A stretch of DNA of 64,000 bases, from assembly GCF_017873175.1 (NCBI RefSeq), contig NZ_JAGGJW010000006.1, forward strand, positions 310,001-374,000. Reading direction: 5' to 3'. The notes beneath the pieces were generated by a model, which saw only the letters and a list, made by a program, of their open reading frames with translations, had not been told where the DNA came from and did no database searches. Positions 1 to 8,982 of the stretch are shown here, in pieces. Made by a program: the position numbers and the translations under genes. Source of the DNA: Neorhizobium petrolearium. Its GTDB lineage: Bacteria; Pseudomonadota; Alphaproteobacteria; Rhizobiales; Rhizobiaceae. Position 1 is the first letter of the stretch, and each line of letters starts with the position of its first letter.

Positions 1-81
1 GACGACCAGCGTGCGAACTACGTTCAGCCTGGTCTCCTGTGAAAGTGCCGCAAAGGCGGCTAGCGCCTGCTTGTCATCCAT
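1..81 (-). CDS. ArsR-family transcriptional regulator, N-terminal fragment
   Basis: The minus strand from the ATG at 81 encodes MDDKQALAAFAALSQETRLN and runs off the left edge of the window. The AFAALSQETRLxVVRxL pattern is the typical first helix pair of ArsR/SmtB winged-helix repressors, which often begin arsenic or metal operons. Only 27 residues are visible, so the metal-binding motif and the ligand cannot be judged. An imperfect inverted repeat lies just upstream of the start and could be its own operator. Confidence 0.7.
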   Translation of the reverse strand, partial: MDDKQALAAFAALSQETRLNVVRTLVV

Positions 82-83
82 GA

Positions 84-99
84 TTCAATATCCGTTGAA
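84..99. promoter_or_regulatory. possible ArsR operator
   Basis: TTCAA and TTGAA form an inverted repeat separated by six bases, directly upstream of the ArsR-like start codon. ArsR-type repressors commonly bind ATTCAA/TTGAAT-like dyads. The assignment is inferred from position and resemblance only. Confidence 0.35.
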
Positions 100-209
100 A
101 TCTAATAATGCAGATATATCACGGGACGGCTTGGCGCAAGGAGGAGTCCTGCCATCCGAAACTCTTTACACCTTCTGCTTGATTCCTGTTTTGTTCCATG
201 GGCCATTTT

Positions 210-243
210 CCGCCGACTTTTTCGGGTCGGCGGAATGGTTTTT
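210..243. terminator. strong hairpin with T-rich tail between arsR-like gene and nrdJ
   Basis: CCGCCGAC at 210-217 pairs perfectly with GTCGGCGG at 226-233 around an 8-base loop. A run of T follows at about 239-243 on the plus strand. It lies about 125 bases past the nrdJ stop codon. The T-run is on the plus-strand side, so it is not a textbook terminator for nrdJ, which is read on the minus strand. It may act as a 3' stabilising hairpin or terminate plus-strand transcription. No other gene is seen between 82 and 367. Confidence 0.4.
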
Positions 244-367
244 CTAAAAGGCTCGAGGTAGGCGCGAACTTACCCTTTTTTCCTGAGACGTATTTCTAGC
301 GGCCGCTCAAACGCAAATCACGGGCTTAGACGCATTTCTTCGGGCGCGGGACATCCAGTAGATTTGA

Positions 368-3300
368 TCAAGAGCACCCACTTGTAGCTCCGCACGTGTC
401 GCATTTCTCGCAGGTGCCGTTTCTTACCATAGTGAAATTCTGGCACTCGGAGCACATGTTGCCCGTATATCCCTGGGCGATGGAGCGCATGCGGCGTTCG
501 TTCTCCACCTTCTTGGCTTCGGTCTTCGCGGTTGCGGCTTCGTCGGCTGCAGCATCGGAGAAGAGGCCGGAGGTCGCCTGCTGTTCCTCTGCCAGTTCCT
601 CGACGATCTCTTCGGCAAGCTCCCGGGCGCGTTCCTCGTAGTCCCGCTTGAAGGAAACCACTTCCGACGTGGAGATGGCGGCGGTCGGCTCCAGCTTGCG
701 GGCCGCAGCGCCGGCAAAGGCGGTGACGGTCGCGCCGGCCGAAGCCCGCGCCGGCGCTGCGGTCGCGGCACCCTTGGCTTCGGAGGCGGCCGGGCGCTCG
801 CCGCCGATCTTCGGCACCAGCGTGGGCTTGTATCCTCGGGTCAGGCCCTTGGAGACGATGTCCGCCTTGCCTTCCGAGACACCCCGGCCGAGCGCGGTGT
901 TGGAAAAGTCCGACGTGTCCACATGGGCGAGATCGTGGCGGCCGAGATAGGAAATCGCGAGTTCGCGGAACACGTAGTCGAGGATCGACGTGGCGTTCTT
1001 GATCGCGTCATTGCCCGTGACGATGCCGGCCGGCTCGAACTTCGTGAACGTGAAGGCGTCGACATATTCCTCGAGCGGCACGCCATATTGCAGGCCGAGC
1101 GAGACAGAGATCGCGAAATTGTTGATGAAGGCGCGCAGCGCCGAACCTTCCTTGTTCATGTCGAGGAAGATTTCGCCGAGACGCCCGTCGTCATATTCGC
1201 CGGTGCGCAGGAAGATCGTGTGGCCGCCGATCTTGGCCTTCTGGGTGTAACCCTTGCGGCGGGCGGGCAGTTTTTCCTGGGTACGGACGACCTTTTCGAT
1301 GATCCGCTCGACGATCTTCTCCGTGACCTGCACGGCTTGGGCGGCAGCCGGCTGGCTGAGCAGTTCCTCGATCGCGTCGTCCGCATCGTCCTCATCGATC
1401 AGCGAGGAGTTGAGCGGCTGCGACAGCTTGGAACCGTCGCGATAGAGCGCGTTCGCCTTCAATGCGAGCTTCCAAGAGAGCATGTAGGCCGCGCCGCAGT
1501 CCGCGACGGTCGCGTCGTTTGGCATGTTGATCGTCTTGGAGATTGCACCCGAGATGAACGGCTGGGCGGCCGCCATCATGCGGATGTGGCTTTCGACCGA
1601 AAGGTAACGCTTGCCGATCTTGCCGCAGGGATTGGCGCAATCGAAGACCGGCAGATGCTCGGCTTTCAGGAACGGCGCGCCTTCCAGCGTCATCGCGCCG
1701 CAGACATGGATGTTGGCGGCCTCGATGTCCTTCTTCGCAAAACCGAGATGTTCGAGCAGGTTGAAGCTGACGTCGGAAAGCTGTGCGTCGGTGACCTTCA
1801 GCGTGTCTTTCAGGAAGTCGGCGCCGAGCGTCCACTGGTTGAAGACGAACTTGATGTCGAAGGCCTGCTTCAGCGCTGCATTGACCGCTTCGATCTTTTC
1901 CGCGGTGAAACCCTTCGCAGCAAGCGTGGAGGGGTTGATGGCGGGCGCCTGGTTGAGGTTGCCGTGACCGACCGCATAGGCCTCGATCTCGGCGATCTGC
2001 GCTTCGGAATAGCCGAGCGTGCGCAGCGCCTCGGGTACTGCGCGGTTGATGATCTTCCAGTAGCCGCCGCCGGCGAGCTTCTTGAACTTGACGAGCGCGA
2101 AATCGGGCTCGATGCCGGTCGTGTCGCAATCCATGACGAGGCCGATCGTACCGGTCGGGGCGATGACCGAGACCTGCGCGTTGCGGTAGCCGTGCTGTTC
2201 GCCGAGTTCGAGCGCCTTGTCCCAGGCGGCCTTGGCATGGGCCGCGAGATCCTGGTCCGGGTTGTCGGAATGGACGAGCGCGACCGGGTTGACCGACAGC
2301 GCCTCATAACCCGAGGTTTCGCCATGGGCCGCGCGGCGATGGTTGCGGATGACGCGCAGCATGTTGTCGCGGTTCGGCGCAAAGTTCGGGAAGGGGCCGA
2401 GCTCGGCGGCCATTTCAGCCGACGTGGCGTAGGAAATGCCGGTCATGATCGCGGTGAGCGAGCCGGCGATGGCGCGGCCTTCCGCCGAGTCATAGGGAAT
2501 GCCGGTGGACATCAGCAGACCGCCGATATTCGCATAGCCAAGGCCGAGCGTGCGGTATTCGTAGGAGAGTTCGGCGATGCGCTTCGACGGGAACTGCGCC
2601 ATCATGACGGAGATTTCGAGCACGATCGTCCAAAGACGCGTCGCATGTTCGTAGTCGGCGATATTGATGCGCTTGGTGGAGGCATCCTTGAAGGCGAGCA
2701 GGTTCATCGAGGCGAGGTTGCAGGCCGTATCGTCGAGGAACATGTATTCCGAGCACGGGTTCGAGCCGCGGATCGGGCCGCCGGCCGGCGACGTGTGCCA
2801 GTCGTTCATCGTCGTGTTGAAGTGGATGCCCGGATCGGCGGACGCCCAGGCGGCATAGGAGATCTGCTCCCAGAGGTCCTTAGCCTTCAGCGTCTTCATC
2901 ACGCGGCCGTCCTTGCGGGCGGTGAGGTTCCAGTCGCCGTCGTTTTCGACAGCGCGCAGGAAGTCATCCTTCAACGAGACGGAGTTGTTGGAATTCTGGC
3001 CGGAGACGGTGAGATAGGCTTCCGAATCCCAGTCCGTGTCATAGGTCTTGAACTCCATGTCCTTGTAGCCCTGGCGGGCGAACTGGATGACGCGGCCGAT
3101 ATAGTTTTCCGGAACCTGATCCTTCTTGGCGGCGCGGATCTCGCGCTTCAGCGCCGGGTTCTTCAACGGATCGAAGCAATCCTCGCCGGTGCCGCCTTCG
3201 CAATTGACGCAGGCCTTCATGATCGCCTTCAGATGCCTGGCGACGATCTTCGAGCCGGTGACCAGCGCCGCCACCTTCTGCTCTTCCTTGACCTTCCAGT

Positions 3301-4183
3301 TGATATATTCCTCGATATCCGGATGGTCGATGTCGACGACGACCATCTTGGCGGCGCGGCGCGTCGTGCCGCCCGACTTGATGGCGCCGGCGGCGCGGTC
3401 GCCGATCTTCAAAAAGCTCATCAGGCCGGAGGAGCGGCCGCCGCCGGAAAGCTTTTCGCCTTCGCCGCGCAGCATGGAGAAGTTGGAGCCGGTGCCGGAA
3501 CCGTATTTGAAGAGGCGCGCTTCCCGCACCCACAGATCCATGATGCCGCCTTCGTTGACGAGGTCGTCCTCGACCGACTGGATGAAGCAGGCATGCGGCT
3601 GCGGATGTTCATAGGCCGACTTCGACTTGGTGAGCTTGCTGGTGAACGGGTCGACGTAGAAATGGCCCTGGCCGGGGCCGTCGATGCCATAGGCCCAGAA
3701 AAGGCCGGTGTTGAACCACTGCGGGGAATTGGGCGCGACGCGCTGGGTGGCGAGCATGTAGGCAAGCTCGTCCATGAAGGCGCTCGCATCTTCCTCCGAC
3801 GAGAAATAGCCACCCTTCCAGCCCCAATAGGTCCACGTTCCGGCAAGACGGGAGAAAACCTGACGCGCATCGGTCTCGGAGCCGTACTGCTCGTCCTTCG
3901 GCAGCGCCTTCATCGCTTCCGTGTCGGGGACCGAACGCCAGAGGAACGAGGGAACGTCGTTTTCCTCGACCTTCTTCAGGATCTTCGGGACGCCGGCCTT
4001 GCGGAAATATTTCTGCGCCAGAACGTCGGTCGCGACCTGGGAGAACTGCGCCGGCACGTCGATGTCGGCGGCCCTGAAGACGATGGAACCGTCGGGATTC
4101 TTGATCTCGCTGACGGCCTTGCGGAATTCGATTTCCGCATAGGCGCCCTGGCCTGACTTGGTGAAACGACGTTCGATGCGCAT
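368..4183 (-). CDS. nrdJ: vitamin B12-dependent ribonucleoside-diphosphate reductase (class II)
   Basis: This 1,271-residue protein has the size of the large rhizobial class II ribonucleotide reductases, which reduce ribonucleotides using adenosylcobalamin. Visible marks are the substrate-site NPCSE motif followed by a cysteine ([16 protein letters not shown]), the barrel segment [22 protein letters not shown], and a C-terminal zinc-ribbon-like tail (CSECQNF...[14 protein letters not shown]) carrying the shuttle cysteines. The ATG at 4183 is preceded by a short AAGG. The gene stands alone, transcribed toward the arsR-like gene. Two NrdR-like boxes lie about 120-160 bases upstream, consistent with NrdR repression. 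A very long antisense frame exists but is a shadow of codon bias. Confidence 0.97.
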   Translation of the reverse strand: MRIERRFTKSGQGAYAEIEFRKAVSEIKNPDGSIVFRAADIDVPAQFSQVATDVLAQKYFRKAGVPKILKKVEENDVPSFLWRSVPDTEAMKALPKDEQYGSETDARQVFSRLAGTWTYWGWKGGYFSSEEDASAFMDELAYMLATQRVAPNSPQWFNTGLFWAYGIDGPGQGHFYVDPFTSKLTKSKSAYEHPQPHACFIQSVEDDLVNEGGIMDLWVREARLFKYGSGTGSNFSMLRGEGEKLSGGGRSSGLMSFLKIGDRAAGAIKSGGTTRRAAKMVVVDIDHPDIEEYINWKVKEEQKVAALVTGSKIVARHLKAIMKACVNCEGGTGEDCFDPLKNPALKREIRAAKKDQVPENYIGRVIQFARQGYKDMEFKTYDTDWDSEAYLTVSGQNSNNSVSLKDDFLRAVENDGDWNLTARKDGRVMKTLKAKDLWEQISYAAWASADPGIHFNTTMNDWHTSPAGGPIRGSNPCSEYMFLDDTACNLASMNLLAFKDASTKRINIADYEHATRLWTIVLEISVMMAQFPSKRIAELSYEYRTLGLGYANIGGLLMSTGIPYDSAEGRAIAGSLTAIMTGISYATSAEMAAELGPFPNFAPNRDNMLRVIRNHRRAAHGETSGYEALSVNPVALVHSDNPDQDLAAHAKAAWDKALELGEQHGYRNAQVSVIAPTGTIGLVMDCDTTGIEPDFALVKFKKLAGGGYWKIINRAVPEALRTLGYSEAQIAEIEAYAVGHGNLNQAPAINPSTLAAKGFTAEKIEAVNAALKQAFDIKFVFNQWTLGADFLKDTLKVTDAQLSDVSFNLLEHLGFAKKDIEAANIHVCGAMTLEGAPFLKAEHLPVFDCANPCGKIGKRYLSVESHIRMMAAAQPFISGAISKTINMPNDATVADCGAAYMLSWKLALKANALYRDGSKLSQPLNSSLIDEDDADDAIEELLSQPAAAQAVQVTEKIVERIIEKVVRTQEKLPARRKGYTQKAKIGGHTIFLRTGEYDDGRLGEIFLDMNKEGSALRAFINNFAISVSLGLQYGVPLEEYVDAFTFTKFEPAGIVTGNDAIKNATSILDYVFRELAISYLGRHDLAHVDTSDFSNTALGRGVSEGKADIVSKGLTRGYKPTLVPKIGGERPAASEAKGAATAAPARASAGATVTAFAGAAARKLEPTAAISTSEVVSFKRDYEERARELAEEIVEELAEEQQATSGLFSDAAADEAATAKTEAKKVENERRMRSIAQGYTGNMCSECQNFTMVRNGTCEKCDTCGATSGCS

Positions 4184-4300
4184 TGCCTTAATCCCTCGTC
4201 TGTTGGCCCTTGCTCAGGGGCGCAAATATCCGCTCCCGCTGCACGCCATCATGTGCAGCCGGTTGAAATTCCATCCAGGTGAATCATCGTGGATGCCTAC

Positions 4301-4343
4301 CTGTATATTGCGATGGATGCTGGCTGCAAACACTAAATATAGT
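4301..4343 (-). promoter_or_regulatory. tandem NrdR-like boxes upstream of nrdJ
   Basis: ACTAAATATAGT at 4332-4343 is a near-palindromic AT-rich site that resembles the NrdR box. A second TGTATATTG-like site sits at 4302-4310. Their centres are about 31 bp apart, the three-helical-turn spacing typical of paired NrdR boxes. They lie roughly 120-160 bp ahead of the nrdJ start. The match is by eye only. Confidence 0.5.
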
Positions 4344-4860
4344 ATTAACAGGTTCTTTTTGCCAGTCCCAATCGCAGTTTTGGCGAGCAAATCCGGATGC
4401 GCACGAAAGCCTTCTGGCAGGCCGGGTCTTCACCGCCGATCTGCCATCTGTCGTTTCCGTCCAACTCGAAAAGGAACCGGCCTCGTTATCCCCGGTCCAG
4501 TCGCCGCCGCAACATGAGGAACACTGTCGGACGACACGAGAGATTCGTCAAGGCGTAGATTGCTACGGTTTTATAACCACAAGATATTGTGCTTTGCCGC
4601 TGTGGATAACGGGGAGAAAAAATAATCGAGGAATCTCAAGGTATTGCGAGGATGGCTTGAAGCTTGCGTACCGGCGTCCGGCGAATTTTTTCACGCTCGG
4701 ACGCTTCGCGGGCCTGCGGCTGAGCTGGATTTGCAGGAATCCGGCGTACCATATTGAGGCATCTGGGAGATTTTCCACCCGCTAGGAATAGCAGAGCCCG
4801 CGCGGCCTGCGGCAGGGCGGGTTCTCGACAGGGCGTTAGAACTCGGGCAGGCGGGGAGAA
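4344..4860. other. intergenic, nothing recognised
   Basis: This is about 500 bases between the nrdJ regulatory sites and the 3' end of gpt. Short open frames are present on both strands, but none has a ribosome binding site or a recognisable domain. A weak GC-rich hairpin near 4797-4830 (AACCCGCC...GCGGGCT on the minus strand) could be the gpt terminator, but it has no T-run. Confidence 0.5.
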
Positions 4861-5358
4861 TCAGCCTTTGGCGCCTTTGGCGATCGGCTCCTGATAGGTG
4901 AAGCCCATGTCCCAGGGAAAATAGATCCAGGTGTCCTGGCTGACCTCGGTCACGAACGTATCGACAGTCGGAACGCCCTTGGGCTTGGCGTAGACGCAGG
5001 CGAAGTGCGCCTTGGGCAACATGGCGCGCACTTCGGAAGCCGTCTTGCCCGTATCGGTCAGGTCGTCGACGACGAGCACGCCGGCGCCTTCGTTTTTGGT
5101 GAGCTCGGGAGTGATTCCCTTGAGCAGGGCCATTTCGCCCTGGTTGACGTAGTCGTGGTAGGAGGCGACGCAGACGGTCTCGATCAGGCGGATGTTGAGT
5201 TCGCGCGAGATGATCGCCGCCGGCACGAGGCCGCCGCGGGTGATGCAGACGATGGCGCGGAACTCCTGGTTAAGACCGGCGAGCCGCCAGGCAAGCGCCC
5301 GGGCGTCGCGGTGGAATTGATCCCAGGAGACGGGGAATGCTTTTTCAGGAAGTGACAT
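4861..5358 (-). CDS. gpt: xanthine phosphoribosyltransferase
   Basis: This 165-residue type I phosphoribosyltransferase transfers the phosphoribosyl group of PRPP to xanthine or guanine in purine salvage. The PRPP loop [13 protein letters not shown] is intact around residues 94-106. The N-terminal [10 protein letters not shown] segment is typical of Gpt. The hood region ends WIYFPWDMG, as in bacterial XGPRT. The start ATG at 5358 lacks a strong Shine-Dalgarno. A perfect 9-bp hairpin sits 14 bases upstream in the leader, so translation or mRNA stability may be structure-dependent. Confidence 0.95.
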   Translation of the reverse strand: MSLPEKAFPVSWDQFHRDARALAWRLAGLNQEFRAIVCITRGGLVPAAIISRELNIRLIETVCVASYHDYVNQGEMALLKGITPELTKNEGAGVLVVDDLTDTGKTASEVRAMLPKAHFACVYAKPKGVPTVDTFVTEVSQDTWIYFPWDMGFTYQEPIAKGAKG

Positions 5359-5371
5359 GGTTCAGCCAATC

Positions 5372-5397
5372 AGCGAGAGCTTTCGTTGGCTCTCGCT
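5372..5397 (-). promoter_or_regulatory. perfect 9-bp stem-loop in the gpt leader
   Basis: AGCGAGAGC (5372-5380) and GCTCTCGCT (5389-5397) are exact inverted repeats with an 8-base loop. In the gpt mRNA the stem ends 13-14 bases before the ATG. It has no T-run, so it is not a terminator. It could be an operator dyad or an RNA element that shields translation initiation. Confidence 0.5.
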
Positions 5398-5518
5398 AAT
5401 AGCGGCAATGCCGGCTTCCTGGCAAGTCGGCGATTCGCGGCTGTGGACTGCAAAGTGGTCGATGGGAACGGTGCAGGTGACGAGTGTCGCACACGCGACG
5501 GCTTCCGGCTTTGGAACG

Positions 5519-5547
5519 AGCCCGCTCGCGCGAGAGGGGCGCGGGCT
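5519..5547 (-). terminator. terminator-like hairpin after a minus-strand coding tail
   Basis: AGCCCGC at 5519-5525 pairs with GCGGGCT at 5541-5547 around a GC-rich loop. It sits two bases past a minus-strand stop codon at 5549-5551. Read on the minus strand it lacks a clear U-run; read on the plus strand a short TTT follows. Confidence 0.35.
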
Positions 5548-5548
5548 T

Positions 5549-5618
5549 TCAGGCTTGCGCCTTGTTAACGGCACCGGTGAAGCCTTGGATCATGGATTGG
5601 AAGTCGCCATTGTTCGTC
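5549..5618 (-). pseudogene. possible 3' remnant of an unidentified gene
   Basis: The minus strand reads NNGDFQSMIQGFTGAVNKAQ then A and stop, followed at once by a terminator-like hairpin. This looks like the genuine tail of a small helical protein rather than random frame. The frame meets a stop codon upstream near 5630 and has no start, so at most about 20 codons remain. The family cannot be named. Confidence 0.25.
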
Positions 5619-5629
5619 CCCAGGCCTCA

Positions 5630-5965
5630 TAGCGCCGCGTGCTCTCCGGTCAGCTGAATTCGACCACGTTTTGATTTCGACAGCCTCGTCGTCTGACAGC
5701 AAAACGGGATGTGCTGCCTCAAGGCAGGACGCGATCCGGCCCATGCGGTTCCGACGGCAATTATTTCCGCTCTTGCAAAGGCTTTCTAATCGGAAGGACT
5801 TGGCTTGCTGCCTCCAGGCGCTCGGCCTGTTTTCTCGGCGCCTTCAGATCAAAGAGCCGCCATTAGCCGTCATTTCCACTCCTCGTATATTACCGGAGGC
5901 GTGCAAAGCTGGCCGGGTCGTCTTCAGGCAGTAAAGGGGCCGCTATCACGGGGGTTCAGCCAACC
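5630..5965. other. intergenic, nothing recognised
   Basis: About 335 bases between the gene tail at 5549 and the GabD remnant. Short frames are present, but none has a ribosome binding site or a recognisable sequence. Confidence 0.5.
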
Positions 5966-6551
5966 TCATGCTATACCGCCGAGGCAGACGTATTTTAGCT
6001 CCAGGAATTCCTCGATTCCGTAGCGCGACCCTTCGCGTCCGAGGCCGGAGAGCTTGACGCCTCCGAACGGGGCTTCGGCGGTTGAGATCAGGCCTGTGTT
6101 CACACCGACCATGCCATACTCGAGAGCTTCTGCGACCCGGAATACCCGTGCCATGTCCTTTGCGAAGAAATACGATGCTAGACCAAATTCGGTATCATTG
6201 GCCTGTCGAATGACGTCTGCCTCGTCCCGGAAGCGGAACAGCGGGGCGACCGGTCCGAAAGTTTCCTCCCGCGCGACCGCCATATCCGCCGTGACATCAG
6301 CGAGCACTGTGGGCTCGTAGAAAGCCTTCCCGAGTGGAAGCCGCTTCCCCCCGGTGATGGTGCGGGCCCCCTTGTTCAGGGCGTCCGCCACATGTTCTTC
6401 GACCTTCTCCAGTGCCGCCTGGTCGATCAGCGGCCCAAGGATGACACCTTCGTCAAAGCCGTTACCCGTGACGAGCTTACCGACCGCGCCAGCTAGCTTG
6501 TCCGCGAACGCGTCATAGACGCCGTCCTGTACGTATATGCGGTTCGCCAGA
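5966..6551 (-). pseudogene. gabD: NAD(P)-dependent succinate-semialdehyde dehydrogenase (GabD-type), 5'-truncated
   Basis: The open minus-strand frame gives NRIYVQDGVYDAFADKLAGA, then GPLIDQAALEKVEEHV, EETFGPVAPLFRF and a normal C-terminus SGLGREGSRYGIEEFLELKYVC. These are the last ~195 residues of a GabD-like aldehyde dehydrogenase of about 480. The Rossmann core and the catalytic Cys/Glu region are missing. At about 6550 the frame joins the remnant of an unrelated SnoaL-like gene, so a deletion removed the 5' half. No start codon or promoter of its own is visible. Confidence 0.85.
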
Positions 6552-6661
6552 GATGATCCACTCTATGTCTTCGGCGACCACCGCCAGCAGAGCCTCCCTG
6601 TAGCCGCAGCCGATCGCGGCGAAGAAGTCCTCACGGTGTGAATGTTCTTCTCGATACTCAT
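6549..6661 (-). pseudogene. SnoaL/NTF2-like protein, frameshifted and 3'-truncated
   Basis: An ATG at 6661 with a GGAG Shine-Dalgarno begins MSIEKNIHTV. A one-base frameshift follows, then DFFAAIGCGYREALLAVVAE and DIEWIISGEP. This is the usual first ~40 residues of small SnoaL-like nuclear-transport-factor-2 proteins (about 130 residues when intact). The homology stops abruptly at the junction with the gabD remnant. The product is therefore inactive. Confidence 0.65.
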
Positions 6662-6678
6662 TGGAATTTCTCCATTTT

Positions 6679-6712
6679 GCACGGATCGGATCGCGCTCGA
6701 TCCGATCCGTGC
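6679..6712. repeat. 34-bp perfect palindrome (15-bp arms)
   Basis: GCACGGATCGGATCG and CGATCCGATCCGTGC are exact inverted repeats around a 4-base centre (CGCT). The dyad sits 18 bases upstream of the SnoaL-like start codon and just past the stop of the F420-reductase-like remnant. It could be a regulator operator, an intercistronic hairpin, or a REP-like element. No T-run follows on the minus strand. Confidence 0.6.
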
Positions 6713-6745
6713 ATCCCGGTGCACCCGGTGGGCACGTCGTGTTCG

Positions 6746-6960
6746 TCAATCGAACTTGACCAGGTCCTTGAAGATCAGTTGACCCCAGCTATTGCCGCGC
6801 GCTTGGACCAACAGTCCGCCTTCAGCGAGCCGACCAAGCTTGATCGGCGAAAAGCCGAGATTTTCTGCAAGCGCACCAATTTCCGCCGCCGCGTCTGACC
6901 GCCAATGGCTAAAGAGATCAAGAACATTGGCGGCGGACGTTTGTTGAAGACGTTGCCCAT
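6746..6960 (-). pseudogene. NADPH-dependent F420 reductase-like (COG2085) C-terminal remnant
   Basis: The minus strand ends with ALAENLGFSPIKLGRLAEGG followed by LLVQARGNSWGQLIFKDLVK and FD-stop. This is the conserved C-terminus of small Rossmann NAD(P)-binding proteins of the F420-reductase-like group. Upstream, in another frame, NVFNKRPPPMF resembles the preceding AFN segment, which implies a frameshift near 6900. The N-terminal Rossmann motif is absent. With the palindrome and the SnoaL-like start it looks like a former small operon. Confidence 0.5.
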
Positions 6961-7278
6961 GATCCGGGGGAATTGATGGATGTCATCACGGAGATCGCCG
7001 CATTCCTGATGCCACGCGGTTGTAGCTGCGAGCCAGGACAAATGCGCGGCTTGGTCTTACCGTCGGATTGTGAAAGGGGCGACCGTCGAACATTGGCCAG
7101 ACGATCAATCTAGCCGCGGGATAAAGCGCACTCGCTCAGTCGCTAAGCATCGGCCTCCCGAATGCAGCGGAAGCGTCGCACCTGCGACGGGGGAGTGCAA
7201 TTTACGCGCATAACGCTGTTCCAGGCGGCCGACCGGTGCTGCGATGAGCGCTCGCTTGTAGATGCGAAGAACGCCCGC

Positions 7279-7530
7279 TCATTCTGTAAGGTTCTTCTCA
7301 ACCTTTCGACGGATTTCGGCGCGATTCCTAGTATTGACTCTGTTCATGAGATGAGCGGCGATATTGCCGCCGCACTCCTCCGAAAGGTCTTTTGTGCTGT
7401 AACCCTCCGCCTTAGCCTGATCGCGCAGGATGGCGGCTTGCTGCTCGAAATCCGACAACTTATTGGAGAATTCCGGAGAAGTTGCCATCTCCTCGTATTT
7501 ATCGTCGAGCCAATCGTTGATCGTTTTCAT
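7279..7530 (-). CDS. small conserved hypothetical protein
   Basis: This 83-residue acidic and helical protein starts MKTINDWLDDKYEEMATS and contains a central EQQAAILRDQAKAEGYSTKD segment. The ATG is preceded by AGGTGAAA, a reasonable Shine-Dalgarno. The layout is reminiscent of rhizobial DUF768-like proteins (short WLDDK start, then a helical 'DAKAxG' segment), but the match is loose. It has no membrane segment or signal peptide. It sits between remnants and the BA14K gene. Confidence 0.6.
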   Translation of the reverse strand: MKTINDWLDDKYEEMATSPEFSNKLSDFEQQAAILRDQAKAEGYSTKDLSEECGGNIAAHLMNRVNTRNRAEIRRKVEKNLTE

Positions 7531-7675
7531 TTTTCACCTGTAGTTTCTGTATGTTGCGGGGGCAGCGTGACGTCCAACCGATGCCTGATATTGGCTGGCT
7601 AACAGCTTCGCCCCGAGTTTCCCCGACAATCGCCCCGTCATCGCCGACGGGGCGGTCGCCAAAGAACGGGCACCG

Positions 7676-8077
7676 TTAGCGGCAGGCGCGACGCGGGCCG
7701 GAGTAGGGTTGATAGGTATTGTCCGAAGCCCTGTAGGAACGGTAGCGCGAGGCGCAACTGCTGCTATCCTGGCGTTGCGAAGCGATCGCTCCGCCGATAA
7801 TGGCGCCTGCAGCCAGGCCCCCGATAATCGCGCCGGCATTGTTGCGGCGATCGCGACGGTCATATCGGCGATCGTCGCTGTAACGCTTACGCCGATCTCT
7901 TTCGCGATAGTAACGACGGTCGTTGCGCCTATCGTCGTAGACACGATATTGAATTTCCTGAGCGTCCGAACTCACGAACGTTGCCGATGAAACGATGGCG
8001 GGGAGCGCTTGGGCCGGTGCGATGCCGGCAAACCCCGTCATGAGTGAAACCACTACTACCATCAATTTTTTCATCAC
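7676..8077 (-). CDS. BA14K family protein (lectin-like, exported)
   Basis: This 133-residue protein has a signal peptide (MMKKLMVVVVSLMTGFAGIA...AQA) and a low-complexity Arg/Tyr/Asp stretch around residues 48-78 (DDRRNDRRYYRERDRRKRY). A glycine-rich hydrophobic segment follows (AGAIIGGLAAGAIIGGAIAS), then the C-terminal BA14K signature CASRYRSYRASDNTYQPYSG. The family was named from a Brucella immunoreactive 14-kDa protein and occurs in Rhizobiales envelopes. The ATG at 8077 has an AAGGAAAA Shine-Dalgarno. Confidence 0.85.
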   Translation of the reverse strand: MMKKLMVVVVSLMTGFAGIAPAQALPAIVSSATFVSSDAQEIQYRVYDDRRNDRRYYRERDRRKRYSDDRRYDRRDRRNNAGAIIGGLAAGAIIGGAIASQRQDSSSCASRYRSYRASDNTYQPYSGPRRACR

Positions 8078-8351
8078 ATTTTTCCTTGTTATGACTAATA
8101 TATGGTGACGAATTCAATTTTTGGTAGTGGTAACTCGACCTTTAGTTGTTTTTTTGTCGTGCCTGAAACGCTCCAGCCTTAGCCCCCCGGTTATAATGAA
8201 AAGGAGTTTGTTAAGTATCCGCACTAATGATCCGGGATGGTTGCCCTGGCTTGTAATTGACGCGTTGCCGCCCCATATAAACTCTTGATGGCATCCTTGA
8301 ACGGGCGCTGCTGTTGAGGGTTTATCCCTGGCCCCAAAAGAGGAGGACGAC

Positions 8352-8474
8352 ATGTCTTCCACGGCCAACCATCTACGATCTTGGTACTATGAGGGCTTGG
8401 CACCGAAAGCGTGTGCCGGCTTGAGCGTGGGTATCCTCCTCTACATTCTGGGGAGCGGTTTTCTGTGGTCATAG
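8352..8474 (+). CDS. small membrane protein of 40 residues
   Basis: The ATG at 8352 follows an excellent AGGAGG Shine-Dalgarno. The product starts MSSTANHLRSWYYEGLAPKA, then has a single hydrophobic segment (CAGLSVGILLYILGSGFLW) and ends at TAG 8472-8474. It overlaps the next gene by 10 bases and opens a run of four closely packed plus-strand genes. The family is not recognised. The strong ribosome binding site and the membrane segment argue that it is real. Confidence 0.55.
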   Translation: MSSTANHLRSWYYEGLAPKACAGLSVGILLYILGSGFLWS

Positions 8475-8737
8475 TTCTTTCTGCCAAAACGGCATCCGTC
8501 AATGATGACATCCTGCGTCGAGTCCTGAAAAAGGGGCGCTATGCGACACTGGATCTGAAGGCGCGCATCGGAGCCGATCATTCCGAAGAGGTGGTCATCG
8601 TTCAACGCATTCTGGACGGCATGATTTCGCCGGAAAACTATCCGCCCTCACCAAAGACGCGAAAACGCAGCCGCCGAGGCGAAATCGCATCATGGGAGAA
8701 TGAGGGCGGGTCAATTGATCCCAAGGCCAGGGAGTAG
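8465..8737 (+). CDS. hypothetical protein, second gene of a four-gene cluster
   Basis: The frame is open from upstream. The most likely start is GTG 8465, which overlaps the preceding small gene and has GGGGAG nine bases before it. The product (90 residues) reads VLSAKTASVNDDILRRVLKK, then RYATLDLKARIGADHSEEVV and ends in a basic tail (KTRKRSRRGE). Predicted soluble. No family is recognised. Confidence 0.5.
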   Translation: MVIVLSAKTASVNDDILRRVLKKGRYATLDLKARIGADHSEEVVIVQRILDGMISPENYPPSPKTRKRSRRGEIASWENEGGSIDPKARE

Positions 8738-8742
8738 CGGAT

Positions 8743-8982
8743 ATGCTGACAGGCCCCTGGAGTAGCCCGGTTTGGATCGGTGACAGCTCGATCAATAGCC
8801 CGTTGCAGGCACATGGCTTCATGCTGCACGGATGGCCGAATGCCGAAAACTTGACGTTTTCCGCGGCCCACCTCGCCATACTGGCGGCGCTCGACGGTCG
8901 TCAGTCGGCAGAGGAAGCACGGACGCGATTTGTCGCCGCGGTCCTGGATGCGGAACTGGATCGCCGGGGCTCAAGGCCATGA
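8743..8982 (+). CDS. DUF982 domain protein
   Basis: This 79-residue protein shows the DUF982 layout of rhizobial short proteins: WSSPVWIG near the start, a central HGWPN, then AILAALDGRQSAEEARTRFV. The function of DUF982 is unknown. It follows the preceding gene by five bases, and its stop codon overlaps the next start by ATGA, so the two are probably translationally coupled. Confidence 0.75.
   Translation: MLTGPWSSPVWIGDSSINSPLQAHGFMLHGWPNAENLTFSAAHLAILAALDGRQSAEEARTRFVAAVLDAELDRRGSRP

Noticed and set aside
923..4156. A plus-strand open frame of 1,077 codons opposite nrdJ
   Set aside because: It has no known domains and biased low-complexity content, and it mirrors the codon bias of the well-supported nrdJ gene.
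5609..5620. GTCCCCAGGC near 5610 as a fourth copy of the intergenic repeat end
   Set aside because: Only about ten bases match and neither the core nor the second end is present.
7162..7602. A plus-strand 146-codon frame over the small hypothetical gene at 7279-7530
   Set aside because: The minus-strand gene has a ribosome binding site and a normal composition; the plus frame has neither.
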